From NCBI GenBank assembly GCA_014706385.1, contig JACGZH010000002.1, positions 1,302,001 to 1,366,000 on the forward strand: a stretch of DNA of 64,000 bases, in the 5' to 3' direction. Each line of letters opens with the position of its first letter. The stretch's first letter is position 1. The stretch comes from Phaffia rhodozyma (taxonomy: Eukaryota; Basidiomycota; Tremellomycetes; Cystofilobasidiales; Mrakiaceae). Shown in pieces: positions 46,080 to 58,203 of this stretch. Below the pieces are notes generated by a model. The model worked only from the letters and a program-made list of their open reading frames with translations, had not been told where the DNA came from and made no database searches. The position numbers were made by a program, and so were the translations under genes.

Positions 46080-46471
46080 CTATCTTGGGCAGATACAAAG
46101 AGAACAAGTAAGCACAGACTTGATGGAATGAGTTCATGTTGACTAGATGACGAAGAGGACGTACGATGACAAGGCTCTGATGATGGAAGAGGAAAAAGAA
46201 CGACACAGAGAAGCGGATGAGGGTGAGTAGAAAAGTATTAGAGAATCGACGAGCGAACACTATCAGACGGACTGGACAATTCCGTAGTTTATTTGAAGCT
46301 GCTAGAGCTTTGCTGGAAAATGACCTCAGCGAAAGATCTTGTGCGTATCTCGGTCTGGCGACCCAAACTACATCTTTCCTCTTGAACACCCTCAAGTTAT
46401 CTCCGAGGAAAGACAGTTCCATACACAACCCTACGTATATAGATAGAGTCTGATACTTTCCGGCAGTCTAT
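46080..46471. promoter_or_regulatory. Divergent promoter between CI-B8-like gene and MDV1
   Basis: The 392 bases separate two genes whose products are both predicted to act at mitochondria, transcribed in opposite directions. No specific site is recognised. Confidence 0.4.
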
Positions 46472-49400
46472 ATGCCAAAGTTCTTCTCCGACTCGACCTC
46501 TCGTCCGCAGGAGCCATCTCTATCTTCTGCAGATCGATCTCAACCTCATGAATCCCAGAGGCCGATCAAAGCTGCATTGGATCCAATAACTGATACCGCT
46601 CCTTCTTCCTTTGCGGTCCTTGGACATGCCGTCAAGGGAATAGGCTCTGGTTGGAACGCCGGGTCCAATGGTGGAGACGTTTTACATGAAAGTACGTCTT
46701 CATGTCTCTGTATTTACGAAGACGATGTGTGGACAGAAAAAGAGAGGATCTCTTTTTTCTCTTCTCTCCTCCTTGCTATGGTACTCGTCAAGAAGCTTCT
46801 GAACTCAAGCTAACATGCTGATATTGGCGACCTCATCAATTAAATAGTGGCTCCTATGATATTCAATCCGCGTTTTATAGCCAACGCATCAAATCATCCG
46901 GTCAATCGTCAAACCTTAGCACCTCCGTCACGCACATCCATCATGACCCCTCTCAAGATGACCATGCCTTCTTTGGGACCCCGTCAGAAAACTTCGGCTT
47001 CGCTCAGTATCCTTGAGGCGATCCCTTCTCTTCTGTCTGCCCCCCTCCCAGAGCCTTCATCGTCATCTACAGATAGCAACACGGCAGTTAGTTTGCTTCG
47101 AGGGTTTCAGGCGACCGTGCCGAGCTCTGAACGTGGGAAGGAGCGAAGGCGAAAGGTCCGAGGAAACTTGGCCGAGGTCGGACTGGGTGGTGGTCGGCTG
47201 GGTGTGAAAAGACTGGCAGCGCAAAATAGTGGCCTTCTTGGAGCCTCAGGAGAGGAAAACGAGGATGGAGAAGTGGAAGAGGGTGTGATGATGACCGGGA
47301 AGGAACGAAGAAGGAGAAGGAGGGAAAAAGCAAAGCTCGCGGCCTCATCTTCAAAGGGCGGGTCGTTTGCCAAGCATGAACTCGGAAGAGAGGAACTCTT
47401 GAGGATGGAGGATGAGATCAAATGGGACCGTGAGAATCTGGTTGTCAGGAAGGTTAGTGTAATTTCTCTGTGTCATCTATCTGTATGCGTCCAGTCAGCC
47501 TGTTCAATAAATACTCTTGGTATATATTCTTGACGGATTGTGTTGGGTTTCGCATGCTAGTCTTTAATCAACTCCGAGATCGAGGAGCTTTCATCAAAAA
47601 TATCCGCGCTGGAGAAGATCCGTATGGAACTAGAACAAGACATCCTGAAGTTAAAAGAGGAAGATTTAGGATTACAAGATGAGCGTTCGTGCCCCGTTCC
47701 TCGATTCACCAAACAAGTTGAAACAAATACCATCGGATTCTTTCATAAGATGGTCGGACTAACTAGCTCTTTCATTTGTCCGTTTTTGTTTTCTAAATCA
47801 GTGGAAGGCATTCAGGATAGGCTATTATCGATAACCCCGGAGGGGAATCGAAGTATAGCCGATGCCACCGGTCAGCATGCCGGACCCTCCTCTAGAAGAA
47901 GGAAGGGACCTGCTTTCCTTCCTTCAGAGCATGATGATCTACCTTCAGGTGTCGCTTTCATGGTAAGTGTTTTTCCTGCAACGCGTTTCTGTCTGGTAAC
48001 TAGACTAAAAACCGGTTATAAAAACATGCTGTTGGGGTCAGACGTTGGTCAACCATACAGCACCGATAACAGCGTTGGACTTTTCTGAACCTTACGGAGT
48101 ACTTGTGTCCGCCGCGGCCGATGACTCTTTGAGAGTCTGGGATCTTTGCAGTGGAGAAGAAAGCGGTCGACTTCGAGGACATCGAGGTTCGTATAAGTTA
48201 TCCGCTCTTGCATCCTATGAAGGTGGAAAGTCTAAGCGGGTTTTCTTATCATGGTTCATTCTTTCGATCAGGAACTGTCAAAGCGATTCAATGCGAGGAC
48301 CAGCTCTGCTTCACAGGAGGAGTTGATGGGGATATCCGTCTTTGGGATCTCCGTCTAGTTGATGATTATGAGGACAAGCTGGCAAGGGACATGCAAAACT
48401 CATCGGTGATATACGCCAGCGCGTCGAATAATGTTCAGGAGGATGGGGGAGAGGCTTCAAAGGAAGAAACTTCTGTTGGAAACCCGTGTATAAGGACATT
48501 GGAAGGTCACAGCAAGGCTGTCAGCTGTTTGTACTACGAAAGCGGGTGTTTAGTAAGTTGACTTGCGTCTTTTGTTTGACGCATACAGAGATGACGAGCT
48601 GAAGCTGATCGTCTGGCTCAAATCATTCGCAACCGCTACCAGGTGACCGGTTCATCTGATAAGACCATCCGACAATGGGATGTCAACACAGGCCAATGTG
48701 TCCTGACAATGGATATTCTCTGGGCTATCTCTAGCGCACCTCCTCCTCAGCCAGCACCCACGTCTTTCGACCCCTATGGCCCGCTGACATCGGAAAGCAT
48801 CCTGCCTGGTTCAAACCTATTGGCTTCTGTGACATCAGGCGCATTTGCTGTACCGACACCACCATATTCGGATGGAAGTTGGGACATGTATCAAGATTTT
48901 GTCGGCGGTGTTCAGTTCTGGGGATATGCGTTGGCTAGTGCGAGTGGGGATGGCGGCGTAAGAATGTGGGATAGTGAGTCAAGTCGTTACGCTTTAAATC
49001 ACCCATCATGCTCAGTACTGAATGTTATCACTTATTTTCTTTTCCACAGTGAGGACTGGTCAAGCGCATAGGACGCTTCTAGGCCATACCGGGCCTGTCA
49101 CCTGTCTCCAGTTCGATGAGATGAACATAGTGACTGGAAGTCTAGACAAGACCATCCGGGTATGTTATGATTGAACTACTTGTCTGGTCGTATCTTCAAA
49201 ATCTGATTCCATGCGCTCTTGTTTCTCCTGGGTCGTGTTAACAGATTTGGGATCTGCGTATGGGCGCTGTTTCGGAAGTTCTGAAACATGAATTCCCTGT
49301 GACTTCTGTTCAGTTCGACTCGCGAAAGATCATTTCTTGCACAGGCGAGAACGGGATTGATGTCAGTATCTCTTGATGCGATTCACTGCGGCTTTCCGTA

Positions 49401-49593
49401 GACTGACAGCTTCTTTCTCCTCACCTTGATCAATATTGGACCTTCTGTCTTATAGGTTTACAACCGGACGTCCCATCAGCATTCTAGGCTGACCACGAAT
49501 GGACATACGCTTCCTGCCGAGAGGCTGCGCTACGAAGACAAATACATGGTTTCTGGTGGCAAGGATGCTACCGTCAAAGTTTGGTCTCTGTGA
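46472..49593 (+). CDS. MDV1: Mdv1-like mitochondrial division WD40 protein
   Basis: Adaptor that binds Fis1 on the outer mitochondrial membrane and recruits the dynamin Dnm1. About ten exons. Domains in order: an N-terminal extension ([19 protein letters not shown]); a Ser/Pro-rich segment; a basic-acidic linker; a heptad coiled coil ([33 protein letters not shown]); then seven WD blades, including [146 protein letters not shown] and [12 protein letters not shown] at the C-terminus. FVGGVQFW before the fifth blade and the FDSRKI motif are typical of Mdv1/Caf4. The coiled coil plus propeller order supports the call. Confidence 0.87.
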
Positions 49594-50019
49594 GAACGTC
49601 GGTTGAATTGATGACAGCTTCTCTGTTATATACTTTGAGAATTTCCTTTCCCTTTTCTACCTCATACTTATTTTCTACATGCGTTCTCTCCGACCATATA
49701 TAACGGTTTTTGTCTTTCTCTTCTGGCCGAATACATCTGTATAGTGTCTCTGCTTGCTCATCTATGCATGATTAATAGAGTGTGTCTCTTTTTTTTTCTT
49801 CTTCTTTTTTTGTCCGTTCGGCCGGCCAGTCGGACTGGTTGCCGTGAACGAGATATAAATTTATTTAAAAAGGTGGCAAAACACAAGCGAGAGCGAACTC
49901 GCGTAATAAATCAGCTTTGCTCTCATTCGACATTTTACATCCTCATATTAATCATCCATCCTGTGACAAGACGCTTTTTCGCCTTTCTCTGAACCCTATA
50001 CATCCTCATACCAACAACC
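49594..50019. other. Intergenic between MDV1 and NFU1
   Basis: MDV1 3' flank with T-rich runs near 49785-49812, followed by the NFU1 promoter. Nothing else is seen. Confidence 0.5.
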
Positions 50020-51098
50020 ATGGCTTCCACTTCAAGAATTGCTGCTTCAGCTCTTCGTGCTACTCGCCCGTCAGCTGCCTCATGGGGCAAACAGGCCGTC
50101 CGTGCACCGGTTCGATCGTCCTACGTATCGTCGCCGTATCTGACCCAACAAAGATCTTTCATCGGGTTGCCACGCTCGACTCTTTCTCGGTCTTCGGTCC
50201 TCAAGTCAACTCCTTCTTTGTGTAAGCTTTGAGATATGTTTTGAACTCGTTTGATTCAAACACAAAATGCTGATCTGTAGAGGACCGACTATGAACCTTT
50301 TCCAAAACATTATCAATCGATTATAAAGCCCGTTCACTTTTCGTTCAGACCCAGACCACACCGAATCCTAACTCACTTCAATTCATTCCCGGAACACCGG
50401 TTCTTTCGTCCGGAGGCACCCACGAGTTTCTTGACACAAAGTCTGCTTTAGCCTCTCCACTGGCAATTCGTTTGATGGGGATCGAGGGTGTACTCTCTGT
50501 GTTTTACGGCCCTGACTTCGTGTCTGTTCAGAAGGATGAGGCTACGCCTTGGTCGCTCATCAAGCCCGAAGTTTTCTCGATCATTATGGAACACTTCTCA
50601 TCCGGACTGCCTCTCTTCAAAGAAGGCTCCAAGGAGGCCGAAGATTCGGAGCCGGAAGACACGAGGATTTTGGACAGTGATTCGGAGGTGGTTGCGATGA
50701 TCAAGGAGCTATTGGCCACAAGGATCCGGCCGAGCATCATGGAGGACGGAGGTGATCTGGAGTTTATGGGTTTCGGCGAGGACACCGACGGGCTGGTTAA
50801 GATCAAGCTGAAGGGTAGTTGCCGTGGATGCTCGAGCAGTGCTGTGACGCTCAAAAGCGGAGTGGAGAGGATGTTGATGCACTACGTGCCTGAGGTCAAG
50901 GGTGTCGAACAGGTATGTCCCAACTATTTAAGTCGGGGTTTCTTTTTATCAGAAGGTCTCTTCGTTGCACCGCTGACCATCTGTGTGCTTGATTGATGTA
51001 TCGCTTCATTACAGGTCCTGGGTGAAGAGGAGCAGGTCGCCCTAGACGAATTTGAAAAGTTTGAGGCTCGACTAGCAGCCAAGGAGGTCAACTGGTGA
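50020..51098 (+). CDS. NFU1: Nfu1, mitochondrial iron-sulfur cluster carrier
   Basis: Late-acting Fe-S scaffold that delivers 4Fe-4S clusters to lipoate synthase and respiratory targets in the matrix. Three exons: 50020-50221, 50329-50911, 51016-51098. The first exon encodes a presequence rich in Ala/Arg/Ser (MASTSRIAASALRATRPSAA). The Nfu N-domain begins right after the first intron (FVQTQTTPNPNSLQFIPG, then LAIRLMGIEGVLSVFYGPDF). The C-domain reads LLATRIRPSIMEDGGDLEFM, then LKGSCRGCSSSAVTLKSGVE with the CxxC that binds the cluster, then HYVPEVKGVEQ. The first acceptor is AAAG at 50325-50328; the only nearby alternative, CAG at the FVQT position, runs into a stop. Length and domain order are those of the family. 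Confidence 0.93.
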
Positions 51099-51567
51099 GT
51101 GAACCAGTGTCTTTAATCGTCCAAAGGGTCTGTCTTCTCTCTTCTATTCCCTGACTGTTGTACGGGTTCGTCTGTCCACTTAGATCTCGGCGTGTTCTGA
51201 ATAGGTAGAGACTGGACTCGAAATGGGTGTCCTCTTTATATACACATATATATAGCAATCCTTGTCCTATACTTTCTTTCTAACGGTTAATATTATATGT
51301 ATCCAAAGCGACCCAGCCTGCAACCTCCTCACAAGCTCTCCCCCTCGAACGATGGCGAATGAAAGCACCGATCGACTGGCAGACATACAGACGGATAGTG
51401 TGGATGCATGGCGGTCTAGTGGTTACACAATGACAGTCACGTGACATAGTTACAACATCCGAATTCCTCTATTACCCTGATCAGAATCCTTCTTTCATCT
51501 CTCCCTCTTTCTCTCCCCAACCCGACTGAACCCGCCCATCTTGCTCTTTATTGACAAAACAATCACG
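51099..51567. other. Intergenic between NFU1 and NAP1
   Basis: NFU1 3' flank with TATATA-rich sequence at 51236-51256, then the NAP1 promoter. A 60-codon open frame at 51262-51444 is not supported. Confidence 0.5.
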
Positions 51568-54239
51568 ATGGATATTCCCTCTTCTTCCGGTCATTCTGCT
51601 CCCACTCCTGCCAACTCGTTTGCTAATTCTACTCTTCATACCGCCTCGTCGACCGCTCCAGGTGTGTCGAACGTGCCGGAGGAGGATGAGAGTGAGCACA
51701 CTGGTGGAAACCCTGCTTCTTTGTTGGCCAACGTGAGTGCATTGTGTCTTTGATCGATACAGTACTGTCATCATCTTCCTTCGGCCGATCTACTGCTGCC
51801 ATCAAGTAATTCCAATAAAGGGAAATGAAAATTCATAAGATATATCAGCGTTGTGAGCGATGAGTGGATGTTTTGTCCGATAGGTGGCAGGGGTCGAGTT
51901 GAGCTGTCGTCTTCATAATACACAGTGATGACCGTTTATTTTTTACCCGAAGTCATCCTTCCCCAACGATATCGTCCATCTATCAGTGTCGAGGTATCTT
52001 GCTATCTTTCTAGCAGAGAGGCCTCCTCCTTGGTTTCCACCCTGCTCTTCTTTCTCTTTTCTCTTTTTCATTTTCGACGTTCCTTTTCTCCGTCGTCAGA
52101 ACAAAACAATGTGATTTGTCCAGTTGATCTTCTGACACCCCCGTCTTACGTTTCAATTCTTTGCTTTCCCCTGCCAATCACTGTTTGTGCGATTCACCCA
52201 AACACGGCCCTTTCTTCTCACCCTCGTTCATTGGCCTTGACAGAACCCCGCCCTCTTGAACCTGATGGAATCCCGAGCGTTTGGTGGGTCTTCTAACTCT
52301 GGCTTCCTCGAGACACTTCCTCCCGCTATCCGAAAGCGAGTGGAAGGCCTCAAGGGTCTTCAGCAGGAGCACGCAAAGGTTGAGAGTGAATTCCAACTCG
52401 AGATCCTTGCTCTGGAGAAGAAGGTAGGCATCTTTGTCTATGCTCTTCCTTTCTGCTCTCTCTTTCTCCAATGTCACGACTGACCTGGGTCTCGCTCAAT
52501 TCCCTAGTTCGCCGCCCGATACGCCCCTATCTATGCTCGACGAACGGCTATCGTCTCTGGAGAGGCTGAGCCGACTGATGCTGAGGTCGCTGCCGGTGAA
52601 GCCGTTGATGATGACGAAGAAGAGCAGTCTGCATCTGTTCAGGAAATCAACGAGGACGATGACAAGACCAAGGGTATCCCTGACTTCTGGCTCAGTAAGT
52701 TTACCTCAATCAAATATGCGTCCGTTGAAGATCTTCCTTTCGGCTAACTAGCTGACACTCCATTACCTTGTTTAGCCGCTTTGAAGAACCACATTGGTAT
52801 CAATGAGCTCAGTAAGTCTGAGACTTGATAGACCTGTGGCGTCGTGCGTACCGGACTAACTGTCTCTCCTGCGTTTCCAGTCACTGAGCAGGATGAGGAT
52901 GTATGTTCAAAATTATTTTCGGCCTCATGTGTGACCTTCAGTAAACCCGATTTGAATGCTCATTCCTCACTTATCAAACACAGGCCCTGCGATCACTCAA
53001 GAACATCGAACTTAAGTTCCTCGAGGGCACGAAGCCTGGATTTACCCTTGTCTTCCACTTTGCTCCCAACGAATACTTTGAGGACTCCAAACTCGAGAAA
53101 ACCTACCACTACCAGGTTCGTTACTCTCATTTTTGTTCACCCTCGATTGGTCAGTTCTAACGGACTTGCCCATCTCGAATGTTCATTTCTATTCAGGAGG
53201 AGGTCGGGTATGAGGGCGACCTCGGTACGTCTGTGTTCACATTCTTGTTCAACATTCGCACAAATTATACTAACATGTGATCTCTCCCTTAGTTTACGAC
53301 CGAGCCGAGGGAACTGACATTAAGTGGAAGGAGGACAAGGATCTGACCAAGAAGGTTGAAATCAAGAAGCAGAGGAACAAGAGTAAGTTTGTCTTAGAGT
53401 GTTCACAATATCATAGAAGAAACGTTTGGCTGATTGCCGCAGTTGCGATCATTTTTATTTTAACCCGTAGACACTAACCGAACACGAGTAGTCAAGAAGG
53501 TCATTCCTGCCGATTCTTTCTGTATGTCTTTCCCTACGCATGATTCACAACCCTGAGTGATTCTTTGTCGCTGACACAGAGTTTGACTTTTGTTCTTGTT
53601 CAGTCAACTTCTTCAAACCCCCTACACCTCCCTCTGATGATACCCCTGAGGAGGATCTCAACCCTGACGAGCTCGAGGATTTGGACGAGAGGCTGGAGCT
53701 TGACTACCAGGTGAGCACTTAAACTCCATCGTGATATGTTACTCACTCGACTGACTTTTCAACATGAATTGACTATAGATCGGAGAGGACCTCAAAGAGC
53801 GAGTAAGTAACTATCCAAATAGTATCTATTTTGTGTCGGCTGCAACGTTGGCTAACCCGGGTGCTTTCCTGTTCAGATTATTCCCCGAGCCATCGACTTC
53901 TACACCGGCAAGGCAATGCAGGAGGCTTTCGATGATTTGGATGACAGTGACGAATTTGATGAAGATGACTATGGTGATGATGTGAGTACATGTTAATCCT
54001 CACGAAACCATTTGTCCTGGGAACCCTGGTTCTTGAACTAACTCGTCTCTACGGCCGGTTCCTAGGATGAGGAGGAGGAGGATGTCCGACACCCAGTACC
54101 TGGAAGCTCTCAGCAGGATCCTCAAGAATGTATGTTTTTTTCTCTCTCAGACATCTGCTATCTGCCATCTCGGAACGGCAGCTGATAAGCTGATTCGATA
54201 TTGCTCCTTTTCTACTATCCTACAGGCAAGCAACAGTAG
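51568..54239 (+). CDS. NAP1: Nap1 nucleosome assembly protein (histone chaperone)
   Basis: H2A-H2B chaperone shuttling between cytoplasm and nucleus. Fourteen exons. The first intron (about 51733-52245) is over 500 bases, much longer than the rest. Domain order: acidic, Ser-rich N-terminus; the long dimerisation helix (LPPAIRKRVEGLKGLQQEHA, FQLEILALEKKFAARYAPIY, ARRTAIVSGEAEPTDAE); GIPDFWLTALKNHIGINELI; the core (ALRSLKNIELKFLEGTKPGF, TLVFHFAPNEYFEDSKLEKT, YHYQ); DIKWKEDKDLTKKVEIKKQR; DSFFNFFKPPTPPSDDTPEE; IIPRAIDFYTGKAMQEAFDD; a Glu/Asp tail. The final 14-base exon (54226-54239) supplies the last residues of CKQQ, a CaaX-type box also present at the end of animal NAP1L1, so farnesylation is likely. 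Confidence 0.94.
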
Positions 54240-54813
54240 ATGATCTTGCCTTGGGTCTGGTTGTTCTTGAATGCTGTTGAAGTTTATTTTCCTCCTTCAT
54301 TTACAGATCCGTTTCGTCTATATTTCTTTCTGTTCATCTGTTCATTCTTCCAGTTACCTTGTGGCTTTTGGTTCCTCTTTATTCCTTCCTTCTCCCTTCT
54401 CCCTTCACCTTTCGCCTTTCTTCTATTCAATCTGGTCTCTTTTTTGTCTTGACACTTTCTACGTTTCCGCACTGGCTACTATTCCCACCTTTCAACAGGT
54501 GTTGGCTTTGAGCGTCTTGGGATCCGGCAGAAAGCGGTTTTCTTCTCTATCTAGAATTTGATCTGCGATGGCTTTCGTCATGAGATGTTTGCAAAAGCCA
54601 GTGACTGCTAAGCACGTCAGGATGGATGATAAATACACAACGTATATCTCAGAGTAGCCAGAGTTTGCCTCGAGTGCGTAGCGGTTGGTTTAGTTATGTA
54701 TTCGTGTGCCGCACGTAAATACTTCCCTGACCGTTGATTTCTGATGATTGGCAAATGCCTTTTCCCCTCATTCTCGTTCATCCCTCGCCGTACACTCGAC
54801 AATCCCTCGAACG
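54240..54813. other. Intergenic between NAP1 and DPH6
   Basis: T/C-rich NAP1 3' flank (54280-54470) followed by the DPH6 promoter. Open frames in it are Phe/Ser/Leu translations of the T-rich strand. Confidence 0.5.
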
Positions 54814-57804
54814 ATGAAGGTTATCGGTCTTCTCTCTGGTGGTAAAGACTCATGCTTCAATCTACTTGAATGTCTAGCCAACGGACATCCTCCTATTGCC
54901 GTTGCCGGCCTGCTTCCTCCGCCTCAGACGGATGAGCTCGACAGCTTCATGTACCAAACTGTCGGACTATCTCTCATACCGACGATCTCTCAGGCGCTGA
55001 GACTACCGTTATACACCAGGATCATCCAAGGGAAACCGATCAATGTAGATGCTGAATATGGCGATAGAGAAACAGAAGGCGATGAGACAGAAGATCTGTT
55101 TGAATTGCTCAAGCTCGTCAAAGTACGTCCTGCTTCCGTCCTTGCTTCGACGTATTCGGAGAAGGCAGACTGTAGCTCACTTCCTGACTCCCTCTGCCTT
55201 CCTTGTGTAATGATGACGCACAGGAAAATCACCCAGACGCTGAAGCAGTCTCGGTAGGGGCCATCCTGTCCTCCTATCAACGGATCCGGGTTGAACATGT
55301 GTCCGTCTTTATTTCCTCGAGCTGTCGCTGGTCTACATTGTCTTGGACTCATACAGCCTATCATCACAATCAACCTTGGAACCCATCAGGTGCGCGCGTC
55401 TTGATTTGGTTTCACTGGCTTATCTATGGCAACAGCCTCAAGATTTACTGCTTCCCCGGATGATCAACTCTGGCCTTCGAGCGATCCTGGTCAAGGTAGC
55501 AGGAGTAGGTCTCAAGGAGGAGCACCTCGGAAAAGACTTGGGTCAGATGAGGAGAGAACTATTCAAACTTGTACGTTGCTTCTCGTGTTTACTTTATTTT
55601 CGCTCATTTGAACTGAGATCCCTTTGATTTTTTACCAAACTTTTCTTCTCGTTACCCGTCCTCGGTACAGAACTCGATCTATGGTCTCCATATCTGCGGA
55701 GAAGGAGGCGAATATGAGACGGTAACCCTCGATAGCCCCATGTTTCACGACACAATAGTCTTGTAGGTCTTGTCCTACCCATTCATATTCCAAATTTCGA
55801 TACGGACGAACAACCGATCATGAGCTCACTGAGCCAACCTGTCTTCTCTGACAGAGATGAAACGATGACCGAGCTGACCGATCCGTCCCCTGTCGCACCT
55901 GTGGCCCACCTGCTGATTCAAAAGGCATCCCTCCAACCTAAACCTGACTATAAACCTCTCACTACTGCTGATGCGCGAGCATTGCTGGGATATGATCTAG
56001 AAGAAGAATACGGGGATGACTGGTTAGACGAACAAGGCAAGGAGGTCAGAGAGTCGGTCTCTCAGGTCTACAGCGCTTTATCAGGGATCACCAAACAGAG
56101 CAGCTCATCTGAGCTCATCAGAAGTATGGAAGAACAACGCTCAGATCGTACTTTTGGCATTTGCAGAAACGGTGGATGGATTTCAATTGGTGATGTGACT
56201 GCTTTTAGTGGACCAAGTATCAAAAAGAAAGACGAGATGAGTCTCGAGGAGGAGGTCGATGAATGCTTCAAAATTATCAAAAGTCTGTCGGTTCGTTCTG
56301 AATGCGAATGCATATACGTTTCTTATTGGTCAATCCCTCTTCTCTCTCTACCAAACAGACGCACTCCATCCGACTCCTCTCTCGGTGGTACAGTCTCTGA
56401 CTGTATACATTGCAAATATGGCTGATTTCCCAGTCATCAATAAGGCTTACTCAGCTCACTTCCATTCGTCTCCGCCAGCGCGTGCGTGTGTGGAAGTTCC
56501 TCTTCCTAAGGGCACTCGGATTCTCTTCGAAGCGATCGCTTTTGAAGAGAGCAGACAAAAGGGAAACACCCGGAATCAGATGGGTAGAGAAAGAAGAGGA
56601 TTGCATGTTCAAGGACTGAGCCATTGGGCTCCCGCCAATATCGGACCGTATTCACAAGCGGTCATCGTCAGCCCCTCTCGCCACTGGTGTCATGTCGATT
56701 ACGAATATAACTGACCGTTTGCTCCGTTGTTCCGAAACATACGACCTTTCACAGGTCAACTCTCGCATTACCTTATCGGGTCAGATTCCGATGATTCCAG
56801 CTACGTTGGCTCTTCCGGATCCTCCGTCCTTTCCTTTGGAGGCAGCGCTTTGCTTGAAACACGTTCGATCGCTCATCCGAGCGCTCAAAGAGGGCACTGG
56901 TGGAAGCGATCTAAAACGGTGCTTCATAGAAGGATCTATCGGATGGGTCAGCAGTTGGTCTGATTTGGATGGAGCAAGGACAGCATGGACGACGACTCTA
57001 GAGGCCGAGGTATGTTCCGGTCATTTCCTTATCATCAGTCTCTTGCGTTCGCTTATCTATCAAACACCCTTGATATTATCAACTTAACAGACCGAAGCAG
57101 AAAATCCTTTGTTCCTGACATCATCAATTCCGCCTCCAACACTGCTTGTCCAACCATCATCTCTTCCTCGATCTGCCAAGCTAGAATGGCAATCTTTCCT
57201 GCACACCGGGCAGACGTCGCCCCGTCTTCCTCGGCCTACAGGCGCTATATCCACTTTTGCTTCCAGAACCTCGGGCTCAGACTCTGATTCGGATGACGAA
57301 GAGAATAGAAAGAGTCCAGAACCAATTATAAGATCGTTCGAAAAGAAGGGATCGGTGGAATGGATCGAATCTGAGTTTAGAGAGGGAGATGCCCGATGGG
57401 GAGTAGCCGGCTTCAACGATATCGGTCGGTTCCTCTTCCCTTTTCGTCGAGAGAATCACCACTGAAACCTCTCTTTCCTTTCTCCTCTTTCTCGATCGGA
57501 TAGATTCAATTTCAAATGCAATAGCCCCCGAATGGGCAAAGTCTTCGTTGAATGCTGCTTTGAGCGTGAAAGTTTTCTATTCACCCAAGCAACGGGTTTC
57601 TGAAAGTTTGTCTACTCTCTTCAGATTGTGTCACTTGCAAGCGTTTATCTTATTGTCATTCTTTACGCCTTAGTTCAAGACAGAATCCTGTCACTACATC
57701 CTTATCTGAAATCATGCGCTGTGACCTTCATTCCGGTCTTGAGTATTGCCACCCTCAACAACGAATGGGAACTCGGTATAGTGTGGAACGGTGTCTCTGA
57801 ATGA
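54814..57804 (+). CDS. DPH6: Dph6 diphthine-ammonia ligase fused to RidA-type domains
   Basis: Catalyses the last step of diphthamide formation on elongation factor 2 (amidation of diphthine with ATP and ammonium). About nine exons. The N-terminal PP-loop ATPase domain starts MKVIGLLSGGKDSCFNLLEC, with SGGKDS as the ATP-binding loop. The family core follows: AVSVGAILSSYQRIRVEHV, LVSLAYLWQQPQDLLLPRMI, GLRAILVKVAGVGLKEEHLG, NSIYGLHICGEGGEYETVTL. Two RidA/YjgF-like modules follow, as in fungal homologues such as yeast Dph6: SVVQSLTVYIANMADFPVIN, SPPARACVEVPLPKGTRILF, LHVQGLSHWAPANIGPYSQA, and at the end SCAVTFIPVLSIATLNNEWE and LGIVWNGVSE. Start at 54814, since the frame upstream has no ATG. Confidence 0.9.
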
Positions 57805-58203
57805 CATCAGTTTTATGTGTCTCTGAAAGATCGCGACTTTCAGCAATACTCTCTTCTCGTTCCTACAAGGCCGTCAATAATCAGATTATGAGAGTATAAC
57901 CAGAGAAACACAGATACCAAGTCATACGTATAAGAGGGTGTTGAATGACAATAGAATGTCGGCGATAAAAGAAAAGTCGTCAAGAGATAAAATATAGTGT
58001 AGTGACCAAGAAAGAACCTGGCGAAATACAGACGTTTAAGATATATAACGAAGAAGAATCGAAAGTGACAAAGGTTCACTACTAAGCGAAGATATGTAAG
58101 AGATAAGAAGTCTGAAAGCAAAGGAGGCACAGTCCACACAAGTGGCTAGGTATCTGGACAGTCGAAATTCAGGTGACAGTTACAAGTCTGCGAAACAAGG
58201 TTT
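57805..58203. other. Intergenic between convergent DPH6 and the 7TM gene
   Basis: Two 3' flanks with no gene. AT-rich throughout. Confidence 0.5.
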
